Source: Actinomadura parmotrematis (GTDB lineage: Bacteria > Actinomycetota > Actinomycetes > Streptosporangiales > Streptosporangiaceae). From it: a stretch of DNA of 64,000 bases. Each line of letters opens with the position of its first letter. Position 1 is the stretch's first letter. Below the pieces are notes generated by a model. That model searched no databases. It had not been told where the DNA came from and worked only from the letters and a program-made list of their open reading frames with translations. The stretch spans positions 29,917 to 93,916 of the forward strand of contig NZ_JAIBOA010000029.1 in NCBI RefSeq assembly GCF_019458805.1. The letters are read 5' to 3'. This document shows, piece by piece, positions 22,258 to 33,776 of the stretch. A program made the translations under genes and the position numbers.

Positions 22258-24939
22258 CTACTGGCCGCTGCTGTCGGCGTTGTCGTTGCCCCTGCCGGGC
22301 CGCGCCGTGTTGGTCGGCGTGCAGTTCTGCTGGCCGGGGAAGGTGCACGGGACCGTCGGCGGGCTGGTCGTCGGCGACGACGTCGGCGACGACGTCGGCA
22401 TGGACGGCGTCACCGTCGGCGTGCTGGTGTCCGCCTCGCAGGGCTCGTCCGGCGTGCTCTGCTGGCCCGGCGCGCAGGACGGCGTCCTGGTCGGCGTCGG
22501 CGTGGGCGTCGGGGTCGGCTGCTTCGCCGACCAGTCCGGGATGGTGCCGCCGCCGGGCGCCACCGGCAGCGGCTGGACCGCCTTGCCCGCCAGCGCCTTC
22601 ATCATGAACAGCTTGAAGATCTCGGCGGGGACGGTGCCACCGTAGATCTGGCTGTAGCCGGCGAGGCCGCCCTTCAGCGACTGCCGGTTGCCCTTCTTGT
22701 CCTCCGACCACATCGACACCGACGTGGCGAGCTGCTTCGGCGTGAACCCGACGAACCAGGCCGACTTGTTCTCGTCGGTGGTGCCGGTCTTGCCGGCGAC
22801 CGGCCGGTCGGGCAGCGCGGCGGCGGTGCCGGTGCCGCCCGTGACGACGGCGCGCATGGCCTTCGTCGCGTTGGCCGAGACGTCGGCGCTGAACACCCGC
22901 GTCGTCTTCAGCGGCCGCTTGATCTCCTTGCCGGAACGGTCGACGACCTTGGCGATGACGTGCACCGGCGTGTGCTCGCCCTCGGCCGCGAACGTCGAGT
23001 ACACCGACGCCATGTTGACCGAGCTCACGTCGATCGGGCCGAGCGGGAGGCTCGTCACGGTGGCGTTCAGGCCCTTGGTGCTCGGCGGGAAGCCCATCTT
23101 CTCGGCCATGTCGACGACGTTGTCGAGGCCGACCCGCTGGCCGAGGTCCACGTAGGCGGTGTTGATGGAGTGCTGGGTCATCGTGACCAGGTTGTAGACG
23201 CCGTTCTCCGACCGGGAGTCGTTGGTGAACGTCGCCTGGTTGATGGTCCGCTTGTAGCTGCCGTCGAGCGAGGTCTCCAGGCTGTAGCCCTTGCTGAGGG
23301 CGGTCGCCAGCACGATCGGCTTGAACGACGAGCCGGGCGCCACCGCGCCGTTGAAGGAGTTGTCGTAGGGCTGCTTGATGTAGTCGGGGCCGCCGTAGGC
23401 GGCGCGGACCTCGCCGTCGGGGGTGACCGCGGCGAGCCCGAAGCGGATCTGGGCGTTGAGGTTGTGCGCCTTCTTGTAGGAGGCGACGACGTCCCCGGCG
23501 GCCTTGGTGAGGTCGGCGTCGAACGTCGTGGTGATCGTGTAGCCGCCCTGGTCGAGCTGCTGCTCGTTGATGTCGTAGCGCGACTCCAGCTCCGACAGCA
23601 CCCGCTGCTTGAGGTAGCCGGCCTGGCCCTTCTCGGTGACGTCGCTCCACTGGCGCTCGGTCTTCGGGAACTTCTGCTTCGCGCGGTCGGACGCCGTCAG
23701 CCACTGCTTGGTGACCATGCCGTCCAGCACGTAGTTCCAGCGGGCGACGAGGGCCTTCTTGCGCGGGTCGCTGTCCTTGGCGGTGGTCGCGAAGTAGTTC
23801 GGGCGCTGGATCATCGCCGCCAGCATCGCCGCCTGCGCGGGGGTGAGGTGCTTGACGTCGGTGCGGAAGTAGGCGCGCGCGGCGGCCTGGATGCCGTACG
23901 ACTGGCGGCCGAAGTAGACCGTGTTCAGGTACAGCCCGAGGATCGTGTTCTTCTCCATCTCCTTGCCCATCCGCATGGAGATGAAGATCTCCTTGAACTT
24001 GCGGCTGAGGCTGCGCTCCTGGCTGAGGCCCGCGTAGTAGTTGCGGGCGAGCTGCTGGGTGATGGTCGAGCCGCCCTGCACGTCGCCGCCGGTGGCGGTC
24101 TTGAACAGCGCGCGCGTCACGCCCTTCGGGGAGACGCCGGGCTCGGTCTCGAAGTTGCGGTCCTCGGCGGCGAGCACCGCGTTCCGCACCATCTTCGGGA
24201 TGTCGTCCAGGTCGACGATCTCGCGCCGCATGCCGACGCGGGCGATCGCCGTCTTGCCGTCCCGGTACTTGATCACCGATTCCTCGGCGGTCGCGCTCGC
24301 CTGCGCCGTCTTCGGGATCGGGGTGCTCTGGTAGACCACGAACACGAACAGCGCGGCGGCGAGGACGAACACCCCGGCGAGCGCCGTCGTCAGCTTCCAG
24401 GAGGGCACGTACTGGCGCCAGCCCTCCTTGCCCGGTCGCGGCGCGCGCCCGCTGCGGCGGGTGCTCTCCTCGCCCCAGAAACCGTCGCCGGGACCGCCCG
24501 GCCCGCCCGGTCCCCCGGGGCCGCCCGGTCCTCCGGGACCACCGGGACCACCGGGACCACCCGGGCCGCCGGGGCCGGCGGGTCCGCCCGGACCGCCGGG
24601 ACGGCGCTGCGGCGCGCCGGCGCGGCGGCGCCCGCCAGCGGGGGGCGCGGCGTTGCGCGAGGCCATGCGACCGCCCGGACGCGGGGGCCTGCCCTGCGGG
24701 GCGCCGCGGCCGGGCGCCGGCGGCTGCCCGCCGGGCATGCCGGGGACGGGGGGCCGCCCCTGCGGCACGCCGGGGCCGCCGGGACCGCCCCGGCCGCCGG
24801 GCGCACCCGGCCCGCCCGGCATGCCGGGCCGTCCCTGCGGCGCGGGACCGCCGGGACCGCCCTGGCCGCCGGGACCGTACGAGCTCTGACCGCGCCGTCC
24901 CTCTCCGCGGTCCGGTCCGTATTGGCTTGGGTAACTCAC
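22258..24939 (-). CDS. class A penicillin-binding protein (transglycosylase-transpeptidase)
   Basis: The 893-residue bifunctional PBP has a cytoplasmic N-terminus rich in GGP/GPP collagen-like triplets (about residues 25-151) and a membrane anchor (~181-203). The GT51 glycosyltransferase domain contains AAEDRNF (catalytic Glu259) and GGSTITQQLARNYY (~289-302). The transpeptidase domain contains GSSFKP (SxxK), SINTAY (SxN) and GKTGTT (KTG). The C-terminus ends in Thr/Pro-rich repeats (TPTPTPTPTRTP). It polymerises and cross-links peptidoglycan outside the membrane. Position beside ino1, padR and a GT87 gene matches ponA1 of mycobacteria, but which paralogue is the orthologue is unclear. Confidence 0.93.
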   Translation of the reverse strand: MSYPSQYGPDRGEGRRGQSSYGPGGQGGPGGPAPQGRPGMPGGPGAPGGRGGPGGPGVPQGRPPVPGMPGGQPPAPGRGAPQGRPPRPGGRMASRNAAPPAGGRRRAGAPQRRPGGPGGPAGPGGPGGPGGPGGPGGPGGPGGPGGPGGPGDGFWGEESTRRSGRAPRPGKEGWRQYVPSWKLTTALAGVFVLAAALFVFVVYQSTPIPKTAQASATAEESVIKYRDGKTAIARVGMRREIVDLDDIPKMVRNAVLAAEDRNFETEPGVSPKGVTRALFKTATGGDVQGGSTITQQLARNYYAGLSQERSLSRKFKEIFISMRMGKEMEKNTILGLYLNTVYFGRQSYGIQAAARAYFRTDVKHLTPAQAAMLAAMIQRPNYFATTAKDSDPRKKALVARWNYVLDGMVTKQWLTASDRAKQKFPKTERQWSDVTEKGQAGYLKQRVLSELESRYDINEQQLDQGGYTITTTFDADLTKAAGDVVASYKKAHNLNAQIRFGLAAVTPDGEVRAAYGGPDYIKQPYDNSFNGAVAPGSSFKPIVLATALSKGYSLETSLDGSYKRTINQATFTNDSRSENGVYNLVTMTQHSINTAYVDLGQRVGLDNVVDMAEKMGFPPSTKGLNATVTSLPLGPIDVSSVNMASVYSTFAAEGEHTPVHVIAKVVDRSGKEIKRPLKTTRVFSADVSANATKAMRAVVTGGTGTAAALPDRPVAGKTGTTDENKSAWFVGFTPKQLATSVSMWSEDKKGNRQSLKGGLAGYSQIYGGTVPAEIFKLFMMKALAGKAVQPLPVAPGGGTIPDWSAKQPTPTPTPTPTRTPSCAPGQQSTPDEPCEADTSTPTVTPSMPTSSPTSSPTTSPPTVPCTFPGQQNCTPTNTARPGRGNDNADSSGQ

Positions 24940-25205
24940 GCGTCCTCATCAAGTGGGGTGCGGTGGTGCGTCGTCCGAGAGTACTGCCCCGATCTCGTCC
25001 CGAGCGGGGCCGCCGGACACGACCCGCCAGCATCCGGACCGCCGCAGCCCGGATCCCGGCTTTGGTTTTTTCTTGACGGTAAATATGCCTCATGCAGCCC
25101 GATGCCCGGCAATCGGCGCCGGGTCCCGCCCGTTCCGCCGGACCGCTCGGCGCGGCCCGCGCGGGCCGCCGGAACGGAGACCGGACGCCCGGCGCACGGA
25201 GCACG

Positions 25206-25240
25206 GACCGCCCCCTTCGCGGCGCGAAGAAGGCGGTCCA
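25206..25240 (-). terminator. terminator hairpin after the second PBP gene
   Basis: The arms GGACCGCC and GGCGGTCC enclose an inner CTTCGCG/CGCGAAG stem with a small 2x2 internal mismatch. The hairpin starts 13 bases beyond the PBP stop at 25253. The rest of the 313-base gap down to 24939 should hold the promoter of the next PBP. It includes an AT-rich stretch at 25062-25090 but no element I can define with confidence. Confidence 0.6.
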
Positions 25241-25252
25241 TGAGAATTTCCG

Positions 25253-28162
<2,910 letters not shown>

Positions 28163-28580
28163 GGGACCTCGTTCGACAGGGGGCGGCGTCTCCTACGTAG
28201 CCCCGAAGGGTACTGGGCGGGCCACCGGGCGGGAGGGGCGCGGGTGGACGGCGCGGGGCGGGCGCACCGGCCGGCGGCGCGCCCGAAGGCGGGGCGCACT
28301 CGCGCCGGGACGATCTCGCCGACCCGCTCCGAGGTCCCCGGTGGCCGGGGCCGTGGACGGCGTCAGGCGGTCTCCGCGCATCACTCTGGCACATTTCTGC
28401 CCCAAAGATGCTCAAACCGGCATATTCCCAGTCCAGCCCAGCCCAGCGCGGCCAGTCCGCACCCGCGAACCCCCGGCGAACGCCCCCCGAACGCGCCCTG
28501 AACACGCCCCGTCCGCCGGGTGCGGCCTCCGTCACATCGGGGGCCGCTTGCCAGGATGCGGGTTCGTACGTATCTTGGCG

Positions 28581-28612
28581 ATGTATCGAAGCGATACATT
28601 CGCTCGATACAT
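28581..28612 (+). promoter_or_regulatory. PadR operator region upstream of padR
   Basis: ATGTATCG-AAG-CGATACAT (28581-28599) is a perfect 8-bp inverted repeat, and a further CGATACAT half-site occurs at 28605-28612. These AT-rich half-sites have the ATGTAT/ATACAT form bound by PadR proteins. They lie 43-74 bases before the padR ATG, within the 492-base divergent gap between the second PBP gene (start 28162) and padR. The rest of that gap shows an AT-richer patch at 28378-28440 but no gene. Confidence 0.6.
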
Positions 28613-28654
28613 CGAGTGGAGACATCGGCTCCGCACCGAGACGAGGAGACGGAC

Positions 28655-29281
28655 ATGGCGGCCAGGAAGGGCGCGGGCGTGCTGGAGCTCGCCGTGCTCG
28701 GGCTGCTCCACGAGGCCCCCATGCACGGGTACGAGCTGCGCAAGCGGCTGAACACCCTGCTCGGGATGTTCCGTGCCTTCTCCTACGGCTCGCTCTACCC
28801 GTGCCTCAAGCTGCTCCTCGCCAAGGGGCTCATCGTCGAGGACCGGCCGGAGGACGAGGCGGTCCCGCCGCTGCCGCTGCAGAGCCGCCGCTCGAAGATC
28901 GTCTACAAGCTCACCGCCGACGGCAAGGAGCGGCTCCAGCAGCTCCTCACCGAGGCCGGCCCGGCGGCGTGGGAGGACGAGGGGTTCGGCGTGCACTTCG
29001 CCTTCTTCTCGCACACCCGCGCCGACGTGCGGCTGCGCATCCTGGAAGGCCGGCGCAGCCGGCTGGAGGAGCGGCTGGACGGCATGCGCGCCGCGCTGGC
29101 GCGCACCCGCGAGCGGGTGGACAGCTACACCCTCGAACTGCAGAACCACGGACTGGAGTCCGTCGAGCGCGAGGTCCGGTGGCTCAACGAGCTCATCGGC
29201 CGGGAGAGCGCCGAGCAGGGTCTGCGGGCCGAGGCCACGAAGAACACGAATCAGGACATGCCTCGGGAGACGGGCCGCTGA
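28655..29281 (+). CDS. PadR-family transcriptional regulator
   Basis: The 208-residue PadR protein has a winged-helix domain (VLELAVLGLLHEAPMHGYEL, then SYGSLYPCLKLLLAKGLIVE) and a long C-terminal helical domain (~100-205) for dimerisation, as in the AphA-like subfamily. An insertion EDEAVPPLPLQSRRSKI extends the wing. An ATG with GAGGAG ribosome-binding site begins at 28655. It is followed by ino1 after 70 bases. The padR-ino1 neighbourhood is conserved in mycobacteria (Rv0047c-Rv0046c), suggesting a link to inositol metabolism. The palindrome upstream suggests autoregulation and perhaps control of the divergent PBP. Confidence 0.87.
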   Translation: MAARKGAGVLELAVLGLLHEAPMHGYELRKRLNTLLGMFRAFSYGSLYPCLKLLLAKGLIVEDRPEDEAVPPLPLQSRRSKIVYKLTADGKERLQQLLTEAGPAAWEDEGFGVHFAFFSHTRADVRLRILEGRRSRLEERLDGMRAALARTRERVDSYTLELQNHGLESVEREVRWLNELIGRESAEQGLRAEATKNTNQDMPRETGR

Positions 29282-29351
29282 GAGCGGCCCACCCCCCTCG
29301 GGGGCCGGTGCACATTCACCACATGTTCCGTTACAGAGAAGGAGCGACCGG

Positions 29352-30431
29352 ATGGGTTCGGTGCGCGTAGCCATCGTCGGTGTGGGCAACTGCGCCTCTT
29401 CCCTCGTCCAGGGCGTCGAGTTCTACAAGGACGCGGCCCCCGAGACGCGAGTGCCCGGCCTGATGCACGTCCAGTTCGGCGACTACCACGTCGGCGACGT
29501 CGAGTTCGTGGCCGCGTTCGACGTGGACGCCAAGAAGGTCGGGATGGACCTGTCCGAGGCCATCCACGCCAGCGAGAACAACACCATCAAGTTCGCCGAC
29601 GTCCCGCCGAGCGGCGTGACCGTGCAGCGCGGCCACACCTTCGACGGCCTCGGCGAGTACTACCGCGACATGGTCGAGGAGTCGTCGGCGCAGCCGGTCG
29701 ACGTCGTGCAGGCCCTGAAGGACGCCGAGGTCGACGTCCTCGTGTCGTACCTGCCGGTGGGCTCGGAGGAGGCGGACCGCTTCTACGCGCAGTGCGCCAT
29801 CGACGCCAAGGTCGCCTTCGTCAACGCCCTCCCGGTCTTCATCGCCTCCGACCCCGAGTGGGCGGCCAAGTTCACCGACGCCGGCGTGCCGATCGTCGGC
29901 GACGACATCAAGTCGCAGGTCGGCGCGACCATCACGCACCGCGTGATGGCCAAGCTGTTCGAGGACCGCGGCGTCGAGCTGCTGCGCACGTACCAGCTCA
30001 ACTTCGGCGGCAACATGGACTTCATGAACATGCTGGAGCGCAAGCGCCTGCAGTCCAAGAAGATCTCCAAGACGCAGTCGGTCACCTCCCAGATCCCGCA
30101 CGAGATGGCGAAGGCCGACGTGCACATCGGCCCGTCGGACCACGTGCCGTGGCTGGACGACCGCAAGTGGGCCTACGTCCGCCTGGAGGGCAAGTCCTTC
30201 GGCGACACCCCGCTGAACCTGGAGTACAAGCTGGAGGTCTGGGACTCTCCGAACTCCGCCGGCGTCATCATCGACGCGGTGCGCGCCGCCAAGATCGCCA
30301 AGGACCGCGGCATCGGCGGCCCGATCCTGTCGGCCAGCTCCTACTTCATGAAGTCCCCGCCCGAGCAGTACAACGACGACCAGGCCCGCCAGGCCGTCGA
30401 GGCGTTCATCAAGGGCGAGGTCGAGCGCTGA
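29352..30431 (+). CDS. ino1: inositol-3-phosphate synthase
   Basis: The 359-residue protein is a short prokaryotic-type myo-inositol-1-phosphate synthase. It has the NAD-binding glycine motif VAIVGVGNCASSLVQG, the SYLPVGSEEADRFYAQC block and GDDIKSQVGATITHR with the catalytic lysine region. LNFGGNMDFMNM and DSPNSAGVIIDAVRAAK follow. It converts glucose-6-phosphate to inositol-3-phosphate, the first step towards phosphatidylinositol and mycothiol. The ATG follows a GGAGCG ribosome-binding site. It is probably cotranscribed with padR and ends in a strong terminator at 30480. Confidence 0.95.
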   Translation: MGSVRVAIVGVGNCASSLVQGVEFYKDAAPETRVPGLMHVQFGDYHVGDVEFVAAFDVDAKKVGMDLSEAIHASENNTIKFADVPPSGVTVQRGHTFDGLGEYYRDMVEESSAQPVDVVQALKDAEVDVLVSYLPVGSEEADRFYAQCAIDAKVAFVNALPVFIASDPEWAAKFTDAGVPIVGDDIKSQVGATITHRVMAKLFEDRGVELLRTYQLNFGGNMDFMNMLERKRLQSKKISKTQSVTSQIPHEMAKADVHIGPSDHVPWLDDRKWAYVRLEGKSFGDTPLNLEYKLEVWDSPNSAGVIIDAVRAAKIAKDRGIGGPILSASSYFMKSPPEQYNDDQARQAVEAFIKGEVER

Positions 30432-30479
30432 GCGACCGCCCCGCGCGACCGAGAGGCTGATCACACCGGCCGGTGAGAG

Positions 30480-30510
30480 GGCCCTGGCAGTGGACACCAC
30501 TGTCAGGGCC
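30480..30510 (+). terminator. terminator hairpin after ino1
   Basis: A 14-bp stem (30480-30493 with 30497-30510, one G-T pair) and a 3-base loop ACA are followed by the pyrimidine-rich TCCTTACTTTCTCC. It lies 48 bases beyond the ino1 stop. The remaining 100 bases to the next gene hold its presumed promoter. Confidence 0.75.
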
Positions 30511-30613
30511 TCCTTACTTTCTCCAAGGAAAGTCGTGATCTGAGGGCCGTTGTCACGCTCTGGCCCTACTGTGGCACTTCCCGTGACGGGCGGGCCGCTG
30601 GGGAGGACGGGCA

Positions 30614-32398
30614 ATGGCGTCGATCGCGTTCAGGGTGACGGCCGGGACGGTGGGGATGGCCGTGGCGGGCGCCGCCGCCCTCGCGGGGTGCGCCGGGCCG
30701 GGCGGCGAGGGCTCGCGGACGGGGCCGGTCCGCGACGGCGGGACGCTGCGGATCGCCGGGTCCTCCGACGTCGACCACCTCGACACCGCGAGCGCCGGCA
30801 GCACCGTCGCGTACGGCCTGACCCGGACGTTCGCGCGGACGCTGCTCGGCTACCAGGCGTCGAACTCCTTCGACGAGACGGTCCCGGTGCAGGCCGACAT
30901 GGCCGCGCGCGTCCCCACCCGCGAGAACGGCGACGTCTCCAAGGACGGCCGCACCTACACCGTGCGGCTGCGCCCGGGCGTGCGGTGGAACACGGCGCCG
31001 CCGCGGCCGGTCGTCGCGCAGGACTTCGTCCGCGGCTTCGAGCGCCTCTGCAACCCCGCGTCCCCGTCGCCGGGCCAGGGCTACTTCCGCTCGACGCTGA
31101 AGGGCATGGACGCCTACTGCAAGGGGTTCGCCGGCGTGGACCCGCGCAGCGCCGCGGCCATCGCCCGCTACCAGCGGGACCACTCCATCGAGGGCGTGCG
31201 CGCCGACGGCGACGGCAAGATCGTGTTCGAGCTGCGGGAGCCCGCCGCCGACTTCCCGAACCTGCTCGCGCTCCAGTACGCCGCCGCCGCGCCCCGCGAG
31301 TACGACGCCTACGTGCCCGACAGCGCGGAGTTCCGGCGGCACACCGTCTCCGACGGCCCGTACCAGATCACCGACTACCGGCCCGGCCGCTCCTACACGC
31401 TCGGCCGCAACCCGGTGTGGCGCGCGGCCGACGACCCGCTGCGCGGCCGGCACGCCGACCGCATCGAGATCACCCTCGGCCAGGACTCGGCGGAGAGCGT
31501 GCAGCGGATGCTGGAGGGCGGCTCCGCCGACCTCGCCTGGGACCAGCCGGTGCCGACGTCCGCGCTGCCGCGGCTGCGCGGCGACGCCCGGTTCGCGGTG
31601 CGGGACCTGCCGAGCGCGAACCCCTACCTGGTGTTCAACACGCGCAGCCCGTCGAACGGCGGCGCGCTCGGCAAGCCCGAGGTGCGGCGGGCGCTGGAGT
31701 ACGCGGTGGACCGGTCCGCGCTCGTGAAGATCGCGGGCGGTCCGGACGTGGCGGCGCCGCTGCACACCGTGATCCCGCCGGGCAACGCCGGGTACGCCCC
31801 CGCGAACCCCTACCCGGTGCCCGGCGAGGGCGCCGACCCGGCGACCTGCCGGGCGCGGCTCGCCAAGGCCGGATACCGGTCCCTGACGCTGCGCTTCCCC
31901 TACCGCACCAACGGCCTGCACCGGCTGTTCGCGCAGTCGATCGCGGCGGACCTGAAGAACTGCGGGGTGACGGCCGAGCTCACCGCCGACACCGGCGGCG
32001 ACTTCTACGGCCGCACCCTCGGCGACCCCGAGCAGGCCGCGGCGGGCCGCTGGGACATCGCGGCGCCCGGCTGGACGCCCGACTGGTACGGCGGCAACGG
32101 CCGGTCGATCATCCAGCCGCTGTTCGGGTCGCGGGCGATCGGCCGGGGCGGCACCAACTACGGCGGCTACTCCTCGCCGCAGGTGGACGCGCTCATCGAC
32201 GCCGCCCTCACCGCGCCCGACGCCGGCCGCGCCGCCTGGTACTGGCAGCAGGCCGACCGGCAGATCATGCGGGACGCCGCGATCGTCCCGCTGCTGGACC
32301 GCGCCGTGCCGCTCTGCACCTCGGCCCGGGTGCGCGGCGCCCGGTTCCTGCCCACCGCGAACGGCTACGACTACACGCGGATCTGGCTCGCCCGATGA
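30614..32398 (+). CDS. peptide/nickel-type ABC transporter substrate-binding lipoprotein (SBP family 5)
   Basis: The 594-residue lipoprotein precursor has a lipobox ALAGC (Cys26). The family 5 extracellular solute-binding domain includes GGTLRIAGSSDVDHLDTA, LLGYQASN and the C-terminal WDIAAPGWTPDWYGGNGR. Family members bind oligopeptides, nickel or other solutes outside the cell and deliver them to an ABC permease. No permease or ATPase gene is adjacent, so it is an orphan here, perhaps working with a distant transporter or in sensing. An MFS gene follows after 69 bases with its own promoter. Confidence 0.87.
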   Translation: MASIAFRVTAGTVGMAVAGAAALAGCAGPGGEGSRTGPVRDGGTLRIAGSSDVDHLDTASAGSTVAYGLTRTFARTLLGYQASNSFDETVPVQADMAARVPTRENGDVSKDGRTYTVRLRPGVRWNTAPPRPVVAQDFVRGFERLCNPASPSPGQGYFRSTLKGMDAYCKGFAGVDPRSAAAIARYQRDHSIEGVRADGDGKIVFELREPAADFPNLLALQYAAAAPREYDAYVPDSAEFRRHTVSDGPYQITDYRPGRSYTLGRNPVWRAADDPLRGRHADRIEITLGQDSAESVQRMLEGGSADLAWDQPVPTSALPRLRGDARFAVRDLPSANPYLVFNTRSPSNGGALGKPEVRRALEYAVDRSALVKIAGGPDVAAPLHTVIPPGNAGYAPANPYPVPGEGADPATCRARLAKAGYRSLTLRFPYRTNGLHRLFAQSIAADLKNCGVTAELTADTGGDFYGRTLGDPEQAAAGRWDIAAPGWTPDWYGGNGRSIIQPLFGSRAIGRGGTNYGGYSSPQVDALIDAALTAPDAGRAAWYWQQADRQIMRDAAIVPLLDRAVPLCTSARVRGARFLPTANGYDYTRIWLAR

Positions 32399-32455
32399 CC
32401 CGCGCCGCCCGATGAGCCGCGCCGTCCGGCGGCGGGGCCGGTCGCCGGGGGCGCG

Positions 32456-32461
32456 TAGGGT
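32456..32461 (+). promoter_or_regulatory. -10 element (TAGGGT) of a leaderless promoter
   Basis: TAGGGT lies six bases before the GTG at 32468, with no ribosome-binding sequence. The MFS gene is therefore likely transcribed as a leaderless mRNA, independently of the upstream lipoprotein gene. Confidence 0.5.
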
Positions 32462-32467
32462 GATCGC

Positions 32468-33760
32468 GTGAAGGCGGGTGACCTGCGGGGGATCGTGCGC
32501 GGCCGGGACTTCCGGCGGCTCTACGCGACCCGCCTGACCTCCCAGTTCACCGACGGGCTGTTCCAGGTCGCGCTCGCCGGCTACGTGTTCTTCTCCCCCG
32601 AGAAGGAGCCGTCGGCGGGCCGCGCCGCCGCCGCGTTCGCCGTCACCCTGCTGCCCTACTCGGCGCTCGGCCCGTTCGCCGGGGTGTTCATCGACCGCTG
32701 GCCGCGCCGCCGGATCCTCGTGTGGACGCCCGCGCTGCGCGCCCTGCTCGTCCTCGCGGTCGCCGGGCTCGTCGCCGCCGGGCACGACGGCGCCCTGTTC
32801 TTCCTCGGCGTGCTGCTCGTCCTCGGCGTCAACCGGTTCTTCCTGTCGGCGCTGTCGGCGGCGCTGCCGCACGTCGTGCCGCGCCCCGACCTCGTCACCG
32901 CCAACGCGTTCACCGTGACGTCCGGGACGGTCGCGGCGTTCCTCGGCGCGGGCGCCGGGTACGGGCTGCGGCGCCTGGCGGGCGGCGGCGCGGCCGGCAC
33001 CGCCGTCCTCCTCGCGGCGGCCGCCGCGCTGTTCCTGGCCGCCGGGCTCACCGCGACGCGCCTGCCGGCCGGGCTGCTCGGCCCGCACTTGGACCGCGAG
33101 CGGCCGGAGGCGCGGCGGGCCGTCGGGACGGTGCTGCACGGCCTCGCCGACGGCGCCCGCTACATCCGCCGCCGCCGGCCCGCGCTGCTCGCCCTCGCCG
33201 CGATCTCCTTCCACCGGTTCCTGTACGGCATCGTGCTGATCATGACGCTGCTGCTCTGCCGGGGCCTGTTCACCGGCGGCGACGCCGAGGACGGCCTGGC
33301 GGCGTTCGGGCTGATGCTCGGGGTGTCGGGGGCGGGCTACTTCGCGGCGGCGCTCGCGACCCCGGCGGTGGTGCGCCGCATCAGCAAGCAGGCGTGGATC
33401 GCGCTGCTGCTGGCGGCCGGGGCGGCCGCGCTCGCGCTGTTCGGGCTGCCGTTCGCCGAAGGCCCGTGGGCGGCGGGGGCGTTCGCGCTCGGCGTCGTGT
33501 CGCAGGGCGTGAAGCTCTGCGTCGACACCATCCTCCAGGAGTCGATCGACGACGCCTACCGGGGCCGCGTCTTCGCCGTCTACGACATGCTCTTCAACGC
33601 CGCGTTCGCGGCGGCCGCCGCGGCGGCGGCGACGTGGCTGCCCGCCGACGGCCGTTCCTACGCCACGCTCGCCGCCGTCATCGCGGCCTACCTGCTGGGC
33701 GCCGCCGCCTACCGGGCCGCCGCCGCGCGCGCGCCGGAACCCGTCGCGGCAGACCGGTAG
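32468..33760 (+). CDS. MFS transporter
   Basis: The 430-residue protein has about 12 hydrophobic helices. The MFS motif A-like segment GVFIDRWPRRRILVW sits between helices 2 and 3 (residues ~74-88). The overall pattern resembles the MFS_3/enterobactin-exporter type (NRFFLSALSAALPHVVPRPD block). A proton-driven exporter is most likely. A similar MFS gene occurs between ino1 and pcnA in Streptomyces, as I recall. It is convergent with the ketosynthase operon, its stop lying 16 bases from that of the ketosynthase-like partner, so export of that operon's product is possible but unproven. Confidence 0.85.
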   Translation: MKAGDLRGIVRGRDFRRLYATRLTSQFTDGLFQVALAGYVFFSPEKEPSAGRAAAAFAVTLLPYSALGPFAGVFIDRWPRRRILVWTPALRALLVLAVAGLVAAGHDGALFFLGVLLVLGVNRFFLSALSAALPHVVPRPDLVTANAFTVTSGTVAAFLGAGAGYGLRRLAGGGAAGTAVLLAAAAALFLAAGLTATRLPAGLLGPHLDRERPEARRAVGTVLHGLADGARYIRRRRPALLALAAISFHRFLYGIVLIMTLLLCRGLFTGGDAEDGLAAFGLMLGVSGAGYFAAALATPAVVRRISKQAWIALLLAAGAAALALFGLPFAEGPWAAGAFALGVVSQGVKLCVDTILQESIDDAYRGRVFAVYDMLFNAAFAAAAAAAATWLPADGRSYATLAAVIAAYLLGAAAYRAAAARAPEPVAADR

Positions 33761-33776
33761 CCGCCGGAAAGCGCGG

